A stretch of 7,462 nt of DNA from contig CAZFZT010000113.1 in assembly GCA_964523675.1 (NCBI GenBank), positions 1 to 7,462 of the forward strand, in the 5' to 3' direction. Of the stretch, positions 6,465-7,462 are shown one piece after another (within the stretch, counting starts at the first letter, position 1; each line of letters starts with the position of its first letter). The stretch comes from CAZFZT01 sp964523675. GTDB lineage: Bacteria; Planctomycetota; Phycisphaerae; Phycisphaerales; SM1A02. The notes below the pieces were generated by a model that made no database searches, was not told where the DNA came from, and was given only the letters and a program-made list of their open reading frames with translations. A program made the position numbers and the translations under genes.

Positions 6465-6799
6465 CGTTTGCGTCCGCGGGGGCCAATGGCTCGCTCATCA
6501 TTCGTCTGCCATCATGGCAGGTCGCCGGCCGTGCGACATCGCTGGTGTCAGCAGGCATCATCTCACGGCATTCCGATTTTGCCATTGGAGGCGGCGATCC
6601 CGCCCGCCAATCGGCCATAGACGCGAAAACCGCAAGATTGTTCGGGCGAGACAGTTTGGCGCGGCCTTTGATACTCGGCTCTTCACGTCGCGCTGCGGCT
6701 TTACTCTTTACCGCTTGCGACAGGCCCTGAACTGAATACGTCACCCCCGGCGATCTTCAGCCGAACAACCAGACACCCAACGATCCAGACCCAAGCATT

Positions 6800-6805
6800 G
6801 AGGAG
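6800..6805 (+). promoter_or_regulatory. Shine-Dalgarno of groL
   Basis: GAGGAG ends nine bases before the ATG at 6815. It is the best ribosome-binding match seen among the start sites in this window and fixes the groL start. Confidence 0.85.
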
Positions 6806-6814
6806 ACATTGCCC

Positions 6815-7462
6815 ATGGCCGTGAAGGACCTCGCCTTTGATGTAGATGCACGAAAGAAGCTGTTGAGCGGCGTCGAGAAGCTCGCTTCAGCCGTCAAATC
6901 CACGCTGGGCCCGCGCGGCCGAAATGCTGTGCTCGACAAATCCTGGGGCGGACCCACCGTCACCAAGGACGGCGTGACCGTGGCGGAAGAGATCGAACTG
7001 CGCGACAAGGTCGAGAATATGGGTGCTCAGCTTGTCAAGCAGGCCGCGAGCAAGACCTCGGATGATGCAGGCGACGGCACTACGACCGCAACGGTCCTTG
7101 CAGAGGCCCTCTTCAAATCGGGACTGAAGCATGTTGCCTCCGGTGTTGACGCCAATGCCCTTGTGCGCGGCATGCACCGGGCGGTTTCGGCCGTGGTGGA
7201 AGACATCACCTCTCGCGCCAAACCCATCGATGTCCGGCGTAAGCAGGAGATCGAGGCCGTCGCCACCATTTCCGCCAACAACGACCCGGCCGTGGGCAAG
7301 ATCATGGCTGATGCCTTCGATCGCGTCGGCAATGACGGCGTCATCACTGTCGAAGAAGGCAAGGGCCTTGACACCTACGTCGATGTCGTCGAAGGCATGC
7401 AGTTCGATCGCGGCTACCTCTCGGCCAACTTTGTCACCAATCCGGATGAGATGACAGTTGAA
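6815..7462 (+). CDS. groL: Chaperonin GroEL (60 kDa), N-terminal part, 3' end outside the window
   Basis: This gene encodes the ring-forming ATP-dependent folding chaperone. The first 216 residues are visible. They cover the equatorial and intermediate segments and the beginning of the apical domain. Landmarks align with E. coli GroEL almost without gaps: STLGPRGRN at 29-37 with Pro33, TKDGVTVA with Asp52, ENMGAQLVK at 67-75, the nucleotide-binding AGDGTTTATVL with Asp87, then ISANND, GVITVEEG and VVEGMQFDRGYLS leading into the apical domain. Position 44 is Trp where E. coli has Phe. The start ATG at 6815 is supported by GAGGAG eight to nine bases upstream and by the typical MAVKDLAFD opening. 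No groES gene lies just upstream, and I see no CIRCE-type TTAGCACTC inverted repeat in the preceding 389 bases. This copy may therefore stand alone, perhaps as one of several groL copies. Confidence 0.97.
   Translation, partial: MAVKDLAFDVDARKKLLSGVEKLASAVKSTLGPRGRNAVLDKSWGGPTVTKDGVTVAEEIELRDKVENMGAQLVKQAASKTSDDAGDGTTTATVLAEALFKSGLKHVASGVDANALVRGMHRAVSAVVEDITSRAKPIDVRRKQEIEAVATISANNDPAVGKIMADAFDRVGNDGVITVEEGKGLDTYVDVVEGMQFDRGYLSANFVTNPDEMTVE

Larger units (their letters stand above)
6426..6814. other. Divergent intergenic region between carB and groL with small hairpins
   Basis: I see no convincing gene here; the short open frames lack recognisable protein features. It contains the carB promoter-like motif near 6450-6464 and the groL Shine-Dalgarno at 6800-6805. 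Between them are several small inverted repeats: CTGCCA-TCA-TGGCAG (6506-6520), GTCGC with GCGAC (6521-6537), GCTG-GTGT-CAGC (6541-6552), and a two-part stem 6584-6611 (ATTGG/CCAAT enclosing GGCGG/CCGCC with a five-base loop). These may belong to a structured groL leader, but in GC-rich DNA some would occur by chance. No CIRCE repeat or groES gene was seen. Confidence 0.5.

Noticed and set aside
6446..6730. A 94-codon plus-strand frame upstream of groL that might have been groES
   Set aside because: The translation has none of the GroES landmarks such as the mobile loop or the C-terminal beta segments, and the start codon is not ATG.
6412..6744. A 110-codon minus-strand frame in the carB-groL gap overlapping the carB start
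   Set aside because: No ribosome site, no domain, low-complexity composition, and it overlaps the conserved carB start out of frame.
1..7462. tRNA, rRNA, CRISPR arrays, insertion sequences, attachment sites, origins
   Set aside because: No cloverleaf, rRNA core motif, regularly spaced direct repeats or transposase was seen on either strand. The palindromic elements in carB are not spaced direct repeats.

Overview
The window is a GC-rich, densely coded bacterial chromosome segment. It holds parts or all of five protein genes: the 3' end of an M16-family peptidase gene (+), then nuoH, a lipoprotein gene of unknown function and carB (all on the minus strand), and finally the 5' part of groL (+). 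The style of GroEL and CarB, the scattered housekeeping genes (nuoH away from other nuo genes, carB without carA, groL without groES) and the palindrome-rich insertions suggest a Planctomycetota-like bacterium. That placement is inferred from remembered family resemblance, not from a search.

Layout: bases 2-433 encode the C-terminal lobe of a zinc-peptidase-like M16 protein. It converges on nuoH (476-1705, minus), with 42 bases between the stops and no convincing terminator. Upstream of nuoH on the same strand lie a predicted lipoprotein (1718-2701) and then carB (2760-6425). Gaps are only 12 and 58 bases, so carB, the lipoprotein gene and nuoH could be cotranscribed, although a promoter-like motif before nuoH suggests it can also be read alone. 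carB and groL (from 6815) diverge from a 389-base intergenic region with several small hairpins, a strong Shine-Dalgarno for groL and a -10-like motif for carB.

The most striking content is inside carB. The predicted protein is 1221 residues against 1073 in E. coli, and much of the excess sits in three blocks at domain linkers or loops. Two blocks are 77-84 bp DNA elements built as two GC-rich hairpins facing each other across a spacer. One has 22-base perfect inverted arms that are themselves palindromes. The other has 26-base arms with three differences, two of which compensate each other in the hairpin stem. This is the layout of REP doublets (REPINs), but here they are read in frame as protein, as in Rickettsia palindromic elements. 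A third block of about 30 residues has weaker dyad symmetry.

The genes serve different core functions: carbamoyl phosphate synthesis for pyrimidines and arginine (carB), respiratory proton pumping (nuoH), protein folding (groL) and probable proteolysis (M16). The lipoprotein's role is unknown.
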